Assembly (NCBI RefSeq): GCF_000373385.1
Contig: NZ_KB891326.1
Location: forward strand, 147,309 to 211,308
Direction: 5' to 3'
Source: Thiobacillus thioparus DSM 505
GTDB taxonomy: Bacteria; Pseudomonadota; Gammaproteobacteria; Burkholderiales; Thiobacillaceae
DNA length: 64,000 bases
A model generated the notes under the pieces. It ran no database searches and was not told the origin of the DNA. It saw only the letters and a program-made list of their open reading frames with translations. The first letter of the stretch is position 1, and every line of letters starts with the position of its first letter. The position numbers and the translations under genes are program-made. This document shows positions 47,273 through 56,282 of the stretch, one piece after another.

Positions 47273-49744
47273 ATGGCCACTGCCCATTCGGAGCTTGGTG
47301 GGATTCTGCATCTGGTCGGCGTGGCGCCCGCGATCAATACCTTGTTGCGAAGCGCACTGGAGCCCGAGGTGACGGTCGAGGCAATGAGCAGCCAGGATCG
47401 GCTGTACCATCATTTTCAGGAAGGGTACCAGCCGGCCGATACCGTGCTGCTGGGCATGGACATCGAGGACCCGGTGCGCATTGCCCAGCGCATCCATACG
47501 TATGACCACCATGTTCCCATCCTGATCCTGACTGCGGCCTCACGCTGCGACCAGTTGAAACGCACGCTGATGTTCAGCCCTTTTCTGGGCAATGAGGTGG
47601 TGCCATGGTCCACCGCCGAGGTGGACGAACTGCCGTCCGTCATCCGTGATGCGGTGAATCGGCGGCGACAGCGCGTGCGTTACCTGAACACGATCTCGCG
47701 TGCGCAGATCCGGCTGGAAAAGCTGCCGCTGCTCCAGCCGGAGGCGACCTACTATCTGGATCAGCTGCTCGATCATGCGCCCATCGGCGTGCTGACGGTC
47801 GATCTGAACTGCGCCATCCTGACCATCAACCGTCAGGCCCAGACCATTCTGGGTGTGAGCGAGCGTGGCGCGCTGGGGCGGCCGCTGGGGGAACAGTTTC
47901 CGTTGCGCGAGCAGGGGCGCCTGGCCGCCTTGCTGCAGCAGGGGCTGAAAGGCATGGAACGACATAAGCCGGAAATTCTCGAGGTTGACGCCCGGAGTGG
48001 GGCCGTCCGCTTTCTGGAAGTCACGCCGGCACCGCTGGCCTACCGCACCGGCCAGCGCGGCGCCATGCTGATCTTGCAGGACGTGACCGACCGTGTGGCG
48101 GCGGAACGCGAGCGGCAACGTGCGGAAGACGACTTGCGCTATCACGCCACGGTGCTGCGTTCGTTCCATGAAATCAGTTCCGACCAGGAACTCAGCCTGG
48201 AAGAGAAACTGCACCAGCTGCTGAAACTGGGGTGCGAGCAATTCGGTCTGCCGAACGCAGTTCTGTCGCGCATCGACGGCCAATGTTTCCAGATCCTGGA
48301 TTCCGTCAGCGACCATCCAGCGTACGTGGTGGGAACGAGCAAGGATCTCGATCAGACCTATTGCAGCGCCACGGTTTTCACCAATGAGCCGGTGGCGTTC
48401 GAGCATGCCGGCATTACCGAATGGCGACACCATCCGAGCTATCTTGAGCATCGCATGGAGGCGTATATCGGCGTACGTATCGTGGTCGACGGCGGATTAT
48501 ACGGAACCCTCTGTTTTGCCAGCCCCGCACCGCGCCCTTCATCGTTCAGCTCAGCCGACCTGGAAGTCCTCAAGCTGATGTCGCAATGGGTGGGCAACGA
48601 ATTGCAACGCGAACGCGCCGAGGCCCACATGCGCAAGCTGTCGGGCGCGCTGGAGCAGGCTGCCGATTCGGTGATGATCACGGACCGCGACCGGCGCATC
48701 GAATACGTCAACCCGGCTTTCGAACGTCTGACCGGTTATGCCAAGGCAGACGTGATCGGCCACAAGACCTATTTCCTGCGTTCAGGCATGCACGACGAAG
48801 TGTTTTACCAGGATCTCTGGCAGGTGATAGAGAATGGCGGCGTCTATCGCGGTGTCCTGGTCAATCGCAAGAAGGACGGCAGCATTTTCCATGAGCAGAA
48901 GACGATCTCGCCACTCAAGGACGTGCAGGGCCGGATCACGCATTTCATCTCGACCGGCCACGACATTTCCGATCGGGTGAAAGCCGAGGAACTCGACCGC
49001 CAGCACAAGACGGAACTGGCGCACGTCGGCCGCCTGAGCGTCCTGGGGGAAATGACCTCCGGCCTGGCGCATGAACTGAACCAGCCCCTGTGTGCCATCA
49101 CCACCTATGCACAGACATGCCTGCGCATCATCCAGTCCGGCAACTGCAAGCCGGACGATGTGCGCTACGGACTCGAGCAGGTGGTGAAGCAGGCCGAACT
49201 CGGCGGTGCGATCTTCCGTCGTCTGCGCAACTTCGCGCGCAAGGGTGACTTGCGCCAGCAGCGCATCGACCTGCGCGAGGTGATCCTGGAGGCCGCCAGT
49301 TTCGTGCGTGCCGAGGTGCAGCAGAACCAGGTTCAGCTGCACATGGATATTCCACGCCAGTTGCCTGTCGTCATGGCGGACCCGATCCAGATCGAACAGG
49401 TCCTGCTCAATCTTGTCCGCAACAGCCTGGACGCACTGTCCGACGTGGACGAGGGGCGACGGCAGATCACCATCAAGGCAGCTCGTCACGAGCGCCATGC
49501 GGTCAAGATATGCATCAGCGACAGCGGATGCGGCTGCCCGCAAGAAGTGGTGGATCGGCTGTTCGAACCTTTTTTCACCACCAAGGCAACCGGACTCGGC
49601 ATCGGGCTGGGCATCAGCCAGAGCATCATCGATGCGCATGGCGGACGTCTCTGGCTCGAGGAAGGGACCGCGCCGGGGGCCACGTTCTGTTTCGTTCTAC
49701 CTGGTTCCGGAGAGTCCCGACATGAAAAGTACCCAGTCCGGTAA
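47273..49744 (+). CDS. Multidomain sensor histidine kinase
   Basis: An 823-residue soluble kinase with no membrane helix. In order: a receiver-like domain (about 10-125), PAS (165-275), GAF (300-440), PAS with PAC (460-575), HisKA with SGLAHELNQPL (His 600) and HATPase with SDSGCGCPQEV and GLGIGLGIS. The layout recalls TodS/StyS and FixL-like kinases that sense substrates or redox state in the cytoplasm. It overlaps its regulator gene by 23 bp. Confidence 0.92.
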   Translation: MATAHSELGGILHLVGVAPAINTLLRSALEPEVTVEAMSSQDRLYHHFQEGYQPADTVLLGMDIEDPVRIAQRIHTYDHHVPILILTAASRCDQLKRTLMFSPFLGNEVVPWSTAEVDELPSVIRDAVNRRRQRVRYLNTISRAQIRLEKLPLLQPEATYYLDQLLDHAPIGVLTVDLNCAILTINRQAQTILGVSERGALGRPLGEQFPLREQGRLAALLQQGLKGMERHKPEILEVDARSGAVRFLEVTPAPLAYRTGQRGAMLILQDVTDRVAAERERQRAEDDLRYHATVLRSFHEISSDQELSLEEKLHQLLKLGCEQFGLPNAVLSRIDGQCFQILDSVSDHPAYVVGTSKDLDQTYCSATVFTNEPVAFEHAGITEWRHHPSYLEHRMEAYIGVRIVVDGGLYGTLCFASPAPRPSSFSSADLEVLKLMSQWVGNELQRERAEAHMRKLSGALEQAADSVMITDRDRRIEYVNPAFERLTGYAKADVIGHKTYFLRSGMHDEVFYQDLWQVIENGGVYRGVLVNRKKDGSIFHEQKTISPLKDVQGRITHFISTGHDISDRVKAEELDRQHKTELAHVGRLSVLGEMTSGLAHELNQPLCAITTYAQTCLRIIQSGNCKPDDVRYGLEQVVKQAELGGAIFRRLRNFARKGDLRQQRIDLREVILEAASFVRAEVQQNQVQLHMDIPRQLPVVMADPIQIEQVLLNLVRNSLDALSDVDEGRRQITIKAARHERHAVKICISDSGCGCPQEVVDRLFEPFFTTKATGLGIGLGISQSIIDAHGGRLWLEEGTAPGATFCFVLPGSGESRHEKYPVR

Positions 49745-50357
49745 GGCGACCGTTTTTATCGTCGACGACAACCCAGCGGTACGCGATGCGATCCGCTGGC
49801 TCGTCGAGCAGATCGGCCTCAATGCAAAAACCTTCGCTTCGGCGCGCGATTTCCTGACGGCTTTCCAGCCCGGCATGCGCGGTTGCCTGGTGCTGGACAT
49901 CCGCATGCCCGGCATGAGCGGCATCGAACTCCAGGAAAAGCTGTCCCGCGAGCAGGCGCATCTACCGGTCATCATCGTGACCGGCCATGGCGACGTGCCG
50001 GTCACGGTGCGCGCCATGAAGACCGGTGCCTTCGAATTTCTGCAGAAGCCTTTCAATGACCAGGTTCTGATCGATGCCATCCAGGCCGCGCTGGGCAAGT
50101 ACAGCGCAGTCTGGGAACAGGAGGACAAACGCAGCCAGGCCAACCGGAGTCTGGCGGCGCTGACACGGCGCGAGCGCGAGATCCTCGAACTGTTGCGCCG
50201 CGGCAAGCCCAACAAGGTGATTGCCGCCGAGCTGGATTTGTCCGTGCGCACGGTAGAGGGACATCGCGCCAACATCACGGAGAAGATGGGCGTCAAGTCC
50301 CTTGGCCAGCTGATCGAGTTGCTGCTCAAATCCGATCCGGACAACGTGCCCAACTGA
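49722..50357 (+). CDS. FixJ/NarL-type response regulator
   Basis: A 211-residue regulator: receiver with Asp 59 in CLVLDIRMPG, LPVIIVTGHGDVP, KPF, and a LuxR-type helix-turn-helix (LTRREREILELL ... KVIAAELDLSVRTVEGHRANI). It is the partner of the kinase encoded just upstream. The monooxygenase operon starts 278 bp downstream with an ACGT-box, so it is the prime candidate to bind that site; that is inference. Confidence 0.93.
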   Translation: MKSTQSGKATVFIVDDNPAVRDAIRWLVEQIGLNAKTFASARDFLTAFQPGMRGCLVLDIRMPGMSGIELQEKLSREQAHLPVIIVTGHGDVPVTVRAMKTGAFEFLQKPFNDQVLIDAIQAALGKYSAVWEQEDKRSQANRSLAALTRREREILELLRRGKPNKVIAAELDLSVRTVEGHRANITEKMGVKSLGQLIELLLKSDPDNVPN

Positions 50358-50460
50358 ATCTTCCCGAGACATATCCTGCCCCGAACGGGGCGCCACGTAC
50401 CTGCAGCAATGTCCTGGCGCGGTTCGTCATCCGGATCCACTGCTAGATGCGCCAAGACCC

Positions 50461-50526
50461 ACGTATTTCCACGTGTTTCATCGTATTTTTCCGGGTTACC
50501 CCGAGCGCATCCTGTCGGTATAAATC
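50461..50526 (+). promoter_or_regulatory. ACGT-box and -10 upstream of the monooxygenase operon
   Basis: ACGTA 50461, ACGTG 50471 and TCGTA 50481 give three half-sites at 10-bp steps. GTATAAATC at 50518 is a likely -10 region, 47 bases after the second half-site and 118 bp before ATG 50636. The gap 50358-50635 otherwise has only a short GC hairpin (GCCCCGAACGGGGC, about 50377) that may end the regulator transcript. Confidence 0.65.
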
Positions 50527-50635
50527 GCCTCAGATGGTGAGTTTGCGATTCGGCCTTCCCCTCCTTCGCAGGTCGATTTGCCGGCTCACCATCACCTTAA
50601 ATCCACAAAACGAGGCATATAAAAGGAGCTACATC

Positions 50636-51916
50636 ATGCGCAGTCTCATATTCGGTCATCTCGTCTACATGTATACGCCGCTCGGCATTCTGGCCACCAT
50701 CGCCGGGATACTGCTGGGCGGTCCCTGGGTGTGGATCGGTATTGGCATCTTCGCCTTCAATATCACCATGGACACCCTCACGTCCGGCATTCACAGCAAA
50801 GGCGCGGCCGTCAACAAGAAAGGGCAGCCCGTCGGTTCGCCCGCCATCCTCAACCTGATGATGTACGCCCAGCTACTCAGTTTCATCGCGCTTCAACTCG
50901 CAGTGGTCTGGCGTATTTACCAGTATGTGGCCGGCGTTCCCATCGAAACCATGATGTGGAACGGTTACGCCTACCAGAACGGAATAACCGGTCTTGAGCT
51001 GGTTGCCGTCGTAGTGGGCGCCGGCATGCATCAGGGCCTGGGCATCATGTTCGGTCATGAACTCTCCCATACCAAGGGGATCGGCTTCCTGATCTCCCGG
51101 ATGATGATGAGCCTCTCCGGCGCCGCCGCATTCTGCTACGCCCACGTCTACAACCATCACCTCGAACTGGGACGCGCCTGGCTGGGCCCCGAAGGCAACA
51201 AGATGATGGAAGACACGGATCCGGCAACCGCACCGCGCGGACGCAGCCTCTACAAGCACTGGGTGATCTCGACGATCGGCCAGTCCTATTTTGGTTACCG
51301 GACCGAGCAGCGTCGCCTGAAGCGTATGGGCAAATCCTTCTTCTCCTTCTCCAATCGCTGGATCCGAGGCTATCTGCTGAGCATCCCGACCGTGGCGCTG
51401 TTTGCCGGCGCCGGCTACGTGGCGGGCGGCCAGGACGGTGCGTTGCTGAGTTTGGGATGCATGCTGTTGATCTGGGCGATTTCCACCTTTGAACTGGAAG
51501 CGCTCAACTACATGGAGCACTACGGGCTGATCCGCGTGAAGGATCAGCCGATCGAGTATCGCCACTCCTGGGACAACGACAACGCTTTCACCAGTTGGGC
51601 CTTTATCGAGATCGGGCGCCAAGCCGATCACCATGACCGCGGCGAAACCCATTTCTGGGAACTCACCAGCGTGGGCCAACCCTCGTCGCCCGCAGGCGCA
51701 CCCAATGCACGTATCGGTTACTACACCGAATTCGTGTTGGCACTGATCCCGCCGCTGTGGCACGCCGTCTACAAGAAGAAACTGGCGATCTGGGACCGCG
51801 ATTTCGCATCGCCCGAAGAGCGCAAGATTGCCAAGGAGATCAACCGCAAGGTTGGCTACGAGGTCAATCCTGAATCCATCAGCGGCCAGCGGCTGGAAGT
51901 CAGCTACGCCCTGTAA
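50636..51916 (+). CDS. AlkB/XylM-type membrane diiron monooxygenase with altered His box
   Basis: A 426-residue integral membrane protein with about six helices. The His boxes are HELSH (His 141 and 145), HVYNHH (His 170, 174, 175), NYMEHYG (His 295) and RQADHH (His 332 and 333). The third canonical box is HxxHH; here the first His is Gln 329. Other ligands are kept, so hydroxylase function is plausible but the metal site is atypical. AAAAGGAG precedes the start. Globin and reductase genes follow, a XylMA-like set. The substrate is unknown. Confidence 0.85.
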   Translation: MRSLIFGHLVYMYTPLGILATIAGILLGGPWVWIGIGIFAFNITMDTLTSGIHSKGAAVNKKGQPVGSPAILNLMMYAQLLSFIALQLAVVWRIYQYVAGVPIETMMWNGYAYQNGITGLELVAVVVGAGMHQGLGIMFGHELSHTKGIGFLISRMMMSLSGAAAFCYAHVYNHHLELGRAWLGPEGNKMMEDTDPATAPRGRSLYKHWVISTIGQSYFGYRTEQRRLKRMGKSFFSFSNRWIRGYLLSIPTVALFAGAGYVAGGQDGALLSLGCMLLIWAISTFELEALNYMEHYGLIRVKDQPIEYRHSWDNDNAFTSWAFIEIGRQADHHDRGETHFWELTSVGQPSSPAGAPNARIGYYTEFVLALIPPLWHAVYKKKLAIWDRDFASPEERKIAKEINRKVGYEVNPESISGQRLEVSYAL

Positions 51917-51921
51917 CCCCG

Positions 51922-51947
51922 AGTGCCGGCCACATCGGTGACCGGCA
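51922..51947 (+). other. Intercistronic hairpin between monooxygenase and globin
   Basis: GTGCCGGCCAC and GTGACCGGCAT are near-complementary around a short loop, with no T-run after. It may tune mRNA stability or translation of the genes downstream rather than end transcription. Confidence 0.45.
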
Positions 51948-51994
51948 TATAGAGCACGACATTGCGGCGGACTGCCGCGTATGAGGAGATCAAC

Positions 51995-52360
51995 ATGAAC
52001 ACCGAAGCCACACTTTACGAACGTCTTGGCAAGCGGCCTGGCATCGAAGCCATCGCCACCGACATTTTCAACAACCATGTCAAGAATCCAAAGGTCAAAA
52101 CTCGCTATGCAAACAGCGACCCGGCCAATGTGATCCGCCTGGTAACCGAAATGTGCTGCGCCGGGTTTGGCGGGCCGGAGACCTATACCGGCAAGGATAT
52201 GATCACAGCACACACTGGCATGAACATCAACGAAGAAGAATTCGTTGCGGTGTGCGACGACGTGCTGGCCGCACTCGACAAGAACAACGTGGGCAAGCGC
52301 GAGAAGGATGAAGTCCTTTGCATTCTGTATTCCTTGAAGAACGAGGTCGTCCACCTGTAA
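51995..52360 (+). CDS. Group I truncated haemoglobin
   Basis: A 121-residue 2/2 globin of the GlbN family: TLYERLGKRPGIEAIATDIFNNHVKNPKV at the start, GGPETYTGKDM with the conserved Gly turn, and AHTGMNINEEEF, where the proximal His is in TAHTGM. Roles in O2 delivery or NO removal are known for the family. Sitting between oxygenase and reductase it may supply O2 or protect the diiron site. GAGGAGAT precedes ATG 51995. Confidence 0.9.
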   Translation: MNTEATLYERLGKRPGIEAIATDIFNNHVKNPKVKTRYANSDPANVIRLVTEMCCAGFGGPETYTGKDMITAHTGMNINEEEFVAVCDDVLAALDKNNVGKREKDEVLCILYSLKNEVVHL

Positions 52361-52366
52361 TTGCAC

Positions 52367-52390
52367 AGGGGTGCCCCAGCCGGCACCCCT
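52367..52390 (+). other. Intercistronic hairpin between globin and reductase
   Basis: AGGGGTGCC and GGCACCCCT form a perfect 9-bp stem with a 6-base loop. No T-run follows and the reductase ribosome-binding site is 13 bp on. Partial termination or mRNA protection could set the ratio of reductase to oxygenase. Confidence 0.55.
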
Positions 52391-52415
52391 AACGTTTCGC
52401 ACAAGGAGTTGCATC

Positions 52416-53483
52416 GTGTTTGGATTTTTTGCTCGCAAGGGGCCCCATCGGGCTCGTATCACCACCAGCGGCGACACCATCGAGGTCGGCGCCGGTGACA
52501 ATTTGCTCAAGGCGGCGTTGAACCAGGGTCTGGCCTGGCCACATAATTGCCGGGTCGGCAGTTGCGGGCAGTGCCGATGCCGCTTGGTAAGCGGCAAGAT
52601 CAAGCCGCTCAACGATTTCAGCTACGTCCTCACCGGCGAGGAGATGGATGCCGGCATGATCCTGGCCTGCCAGACCAGCCTGCGTAGCGACGTCGAGATC
52701 GAGGTCGCCCTGGACAAGCCGGCAATCGCATTGTCGCAGCCGAAGAGCGTGGGTGGCGTGATTGCCCAAGCGCGGCCGCTGACCCATGACATCCTAGAGG
52801 TGCGTATCCGTCTCGATGAAGCCATGCCTGCCTACCTGGCAGGACAATATGCCGAATTGTCGGTCCCTGGCCTGATTGAGAAGCCGCGTTCCTATTCCTT
52901 TGCCAGCGCACCCGAGAACGAGCAGTCCGGCCATGTCAGCTTTTTCATCCGACATGTGCCTGACGGCGAGATGACCAGCTGGCTACATACCGCCAATCAG
53001 GAAGGACAACGGGTCAGCGTCGCGGGCCCCTATGGCTCCTTCTGGCTGCGCGACTCCACGGCGCCCATGTTGTGCATTGCTGGCGGCAGCGGCATGGCAC
53101 CGATCAAGGCCCTGCTGGAGCAGGTGTCGAGTCAGGGCTTTCAGCGACAGGTCACCTATGTGTTCGGCGCACGCACGCGCGACGATCTGTATTGCCTGGA
53201 TGAGATGAAGCAGATCAAGGCACGCTGCAACGGCCACTTCAACTTCATTCCGGTATTGTCACGCGAGCCGGACGACAGCGACTGGAGCGGCCTGCGCGGC
53301 CACTGCACCGATATTCTGTCACCCGATGCATTTGACTTGCCGAACAGCCATGCCTATCTGTGTGGGCCGCCCGCCATGATCGATAGCGCGATTGAGTGCC
53401 TGAGTCGTGCCGGAGTGAAGTCTGAGCATATTTTTTACGACAAGTTTATCGACGCATCGCATATGCAGGGCGGGCGCGTTTAA
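52416..53483 (+). CDS. [2Fe-2S] ferredoxin-NAD(P)H reductase (electron supply to the monooxygenase)
   Basis: A 355-residue XylA-like protein. The N-terminal plant-type ferredoxin domain has HNCRVGSCGQCRCRLV and a later Cys in ILACQT. Then comes an FAD domain with RSYSFASAP, and an NAD domain with CIAGGSGMAPIKALLE and YLCGPPAMID. It passes electrons from NAD(P)H to a terminal oxygenase. GTG 52416 is chosen because AAGGAG stands 8 bp upstream; in-frame earlier codons lie in the hairpin. Confidence 0.92.
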   Translation: MFGFFARKGPHRARITTSGDTIEVGAGDNLLKAALNQGLAWPHNCRVGSCGQCRCRLVSGKIKPLNDFSYVLTGEEMDAGMILACQTSLRSDVEIEVALDKPAIALSQPKSVGGVIAQARPLTHDILEVRIRLDEAMPAYLAGQYAELSVPGLIEKPRSYSFASAPENEQSGHVSFFIRHVPDGEMTSWLHTANQEGQRVSVAGPYGSFWLRDSTAPMLCIAGGSGMAPIKALLEQVSSQGFQRQVTYVFGARTRDDLYCLDEMKQIKARCNGHFNFIPVLSREPDDSDWSGLRGHCTDILSPDAFDLPNSHAYLCGPPAMIDSAIECLSRAGVKSEHIFYDKFIDASHMQGGRV

Positions 53484-53540
53484 TTGTTTCGAAGGTTCTA
53501 AGCCAGTTCAAATGGTGCATCAGTACCAGTCGGGGACATA

Positions 53541-53665
53541 AGTAAATTCCCTGATTCAACTACAGGCTCGTCCCTATAGACGGGCCATCATCGTCAGCGC
53601 GTTAATGGTGTAGGGGTTTCATGTGCGTTCTACGTGAAATTACGTGGAATCCCTGCACGCGATTA
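53541..53665 (+). promoter_or_regulatory. Conserved upstream region of dsbD with ACGT-box
   Basis: The clearest ACGT-box, TACGTGAAATTACGTGG, lies at 53631-53647 (half-sites 53632 and 53642). The 90 bp before it, from ATTCCCTGATTCA through TATAGACGG and TTAATG, resembles the region before the ABC importer at 60241-60355, aligned with few gaps. The 268-bp gap 53484-53751 has no gene. Confidence 0.65.
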
Positions 53666-53751
53666 CGAGCGCGTCAAAGCAGCAGCTGCGGCTGAATGTG
53701 CATCCTGGCCGCAAACATTACATCAAAAAATGCGGAGAGCTTTTTTACAAT

Positions 53752-55605
53752 ATGAGAATCATACGGTTTCTTATCGCATTGCTCTGCTTGATCCCGCTAT
53801 ACGCACATGCGATAGAAGAAGATTCCTTGTTGGATCCTCAAGAGGCTTTCAAGTATTCAGTCAGAGTATTGGATGCACAGAGCATTGAAACTCGCTTCCA
53901 AGTCGCGAAAGGCTATCACCTGTATCGCGACAAGGTGAAGTTTGAAGTGACGACCAAAGGCGTTGAGCTTGGATCGGTACAGCTCCCTCCAGGAAAGGTC
54001 GAAGAAGATGCCATCTTCGGTCGTACGGTGGTCTACCGTGATGATGTAAGAATCAAACTTCCCTTAAACCGTATAGATCCCGATGTTGGGGAAATCACCT
54101 TAAAGGTCGTTTCGCAGGGCTGTGCCGACGCTGGGGTGTGCTATCCCCCTCAAACGCACGAAAGCCAGCTCGATCTTCCTACTTTGCCGGGCAGGAAAGG
54201 AGCGGGTGTCTCCAGTCAAGGCGGTACGCCCTTACCCTTGCTGGAAGGGAAGGTGGCATCCGATCCAGGAACTGCCCTGATCAAGTCTACGCAGTCCGAA
54301 TCTACGCACATTGAGAACCTGTTCAGAGGCGGAAGCTTTTGGCTGATTGTCAGTTTCTTCTTTGGAGCCGGACTGTTGTTGGCGCTGACCCCTTGCGTAT
54401 TCCCTATGATCCCGATTCTGTCTGGCATCATCGCGGGCCAAGGACAGCAACTGACCAAAACCAGGGCATTCGTGCTCTCGCTATCCTATGTGTTGGGCAT
54501 GGCGATTACCTACGCGCTTGTCGGCATCGCCGCAGGCCTATCGGGCAGTCTTCTTTCTGCCGCTTTGCAAAATCCCTGGGTATTGGGTTCCTTCGCACTG
54601 GTCTTTGTCGTGCTCGCATTCTCGATGTTCGGTTTTTATGAGTTGCAATTACCGAATGCCATTCAGAGCAAGTTCTCGAACGCAAGTAACAAAATGAAAG
54701 GGGGCAGCACCATCGGTGTATTCGTGATGGGTGCGCTCTCGGCCGTGATTGTCGGGCCTTGTGTGGCTGCCCCCTTGGCCGGTGCATTACTTTACATCGG
54801 ACAGACACATAACGTATGGCTTGGTGGCTCGGCGCTGTTCGCCATGGCGCTCGGTATGGGCGTGCCGCTAATCCTTGTGGGCATATCCGCAGGCGCTCTA
54901 CTGCCTAAAGCAGGTGGCTGGATGCACACAGTGAAGAGCTTCTTTGGTGTATTGCTGCTGGGCGTAGCTATTTGGCTCATCTCACCAGTCATTCCTGATG
55001 TTATGAATATGTTCCTATGGGCTGCACTCTTGATTTCCTCCGCGATTTATCTTGGTGCAATTGATCCTTTGCCTGCAAAAGCGGGGGGTTTCACCAAGTT
55101 TTGGAAGGGCATTGGCATCATTGCATTGATAAGCGGCGCGTCTATTTTGATAGGCGCTTTGAGTGGTGGCCGCAATATTTTGCAGCCACTGGCCAACTTG
55201 AGTGTGAGTGTGGCGGGTGCCGATTCAGACGCGAACGCCCATGCATCCATGAAGTTTGTGCGCGTCAAGAATGTCGCCGACCTGGAAAGCCACATCAAGC
55301 AATCCGGTGGAAAGCACATAATTCTGGATTTTTATGCCGATTGGTGCGTTTCATGCAAAGAGTACGAGAAGTTTACCTTTAGCGATCCAAGAGTCAAAGA
55401 GAAACTGGCAACTGCCGTGCTTCTCCAAGCCGATGTGACAGCCAATACCGATGCGGATAAGGAGTTGCTTAAGCGTTTCTCTTTGTTCGGACCTCCTGGA
55501 ATCATCTTCTTCGACAAAATGGGTGGCGAGCTTAAGGCGTCCCGTGTAGTGGGTTATCTCCCTCCCGATAAATTTCTAGACAACCTCAATACGGTTATTC
55601 AGTAG
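53752..55605 (+). CDS. dsbD: DsbD-type thiol:disulfide interchange protein
   Basis: A 617-residue protein. Its signal peptide ends LYAHA. A periplasmic alpha domain carries GCADAGVCYPP. A membrane domain of eight helices has TPCVFPMIP and GPCVAAPL with the two redox Cys, and the C-terminal thioredoxin domain has DWCVSC (Cys 532 and 535). It carries reducing power across the membrane to periplasmic proteins, here probably the TlpA protein encoded after it. ATG 53752 gives a proper signal peptide; the longer frame does not. Confidence 0.93.
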   Translation: MRIIRFLIALLCLIPLYAHAIEEDSLLDPQEAFKYSVRVLDAQSIETRFQVAKGYHLYRDKVKFEVTTKGVELGSVQLPPGKVEEDAIFGRTVVYRDDVRIKLPLNRIDPDVGEITLKVVSQGCADAGVCYPPQTHESQLDLPTLPGRKGAGVSSQGGTPLPLLEGKVASDPGTALIKSTQSESTHIENLFRGGSFWLIVSFFFGAGLLLALTPCVFPMIPILSGIIAGQGQQLTKTRAFVLSLSYVLGMAITYALVGIAAGLSGSLLSAALQNPWVLGSFALVFVVLAFSMFGFYELQLPNAIQSKFSNASNKMKGGSTIGVFVMGALSAVIVGPCVAAPLAGALLYIGQTHNVWLGGSALFAMALGMGVPLILVGISAGALLPKAGGWMHTVKSFFGVLLLGVAIWLISPVIPDVMNMFLWAALLISSAIYLGAIDPLPAKAGGFTKFWKGIGIIALISGASILIGALSGGRNILQPLANLSVSVAGADSDANAHASMKFVRVKNVADLESHIKQSGGKHIILDFYADWCVSCKEYEKFTFSDPRVKEKLATAVLLQADVTANTDADKELLKRFSLFGPPGIIFFDKMGGELKASRVVGYLPPDKFLDNLNTVIQ

Positions 55606-55764
55606 ATAAATTTCGAAGTAATGCAAATTATTTACAGGAGGTCGATATGTACATGCGAACACTGTAATTATTCGGTTTGTAGTGCGTAATTGGAGGTATG
55701 CCTTATAAATTCGATACCGGTCACAAGGTATGGAATTCTTGCTGTCAACGATAAGGAGCACAAA

Positions 55765-56271
55765 ATGAAAATGAAATCATTTCTTGCAGCGTTGTTTTTT
55801 GCGTTTAGTGCACTGGCCGTAAATTTCCCTGTTTATGCAGCAGATGCTCCAGAAGATACGGAGGCGTTGAACGGGTTACATGAGGTTAAAGTGATTTTCG
55901 ATATCACCACCGGGGATGCAAAAAAACTCCTGTCTCGTTTAGGGCTCATTGAAGAGACGCGTGATGGGATGTTGAAACAAGGCGTTACGCCTCATTTTGT
56001 TCTTGCCTTCCGTGGACCCGCAAGCCTGTTTATCCAGAAAGATCAGAGCCGGGTCAAATTGGAGGATGTCGAGCTGATGGAGAAAATTCAACTGAAACTT
56101 AAAGAGATGAGCAAGGACAAGAGTTTCAGCCTTGCGCAGTGCGCGGTAGCCAATCGCTATTTGAAGATCAAGAACGAAGATACCATTCCTGAAGTTCATG
56201 TAGTTGGCAATAGTTTCATCTCGATGGCGGCATATGAAAACAAGGGATACGCTTATATCCCGATTGATTGA
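55765..56271 (+). CDS. Exported DsrE-family protein
   Basis: A 168-residue protein with a signal peptide (ending PVYAAD) and a DsrE/DsrF-like fold: EVKVIFDITTGDAKKLLSRLGLIEET, HFVLAFRGPASLF, and a Cys in AQCAVANRYLKI. Cytoplasmic DsrE carries sulfur; exported versions are of unclear function. ATAAGGAG lies before the start. It stands 159 bp after dsbD, a gap with no gene. Confidence 0.85.
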   Translation: MKMKSFLAALFFAFSALAVNFPVYAADAPEDTEALNGLHEVKVIFDITTGDAKKLLSRLGLIEETRDGMLKQGVTPHFVLAFRGPASLFIQKDQSRVKLEDVELMEKIQLKLKEMSKDKSFSLAQCAVANRYLKIKNEDTIPEVHVVGNSFISMAAYENKGYAYIPID

Positions 56272-56282
56272 AAGACATAAAC

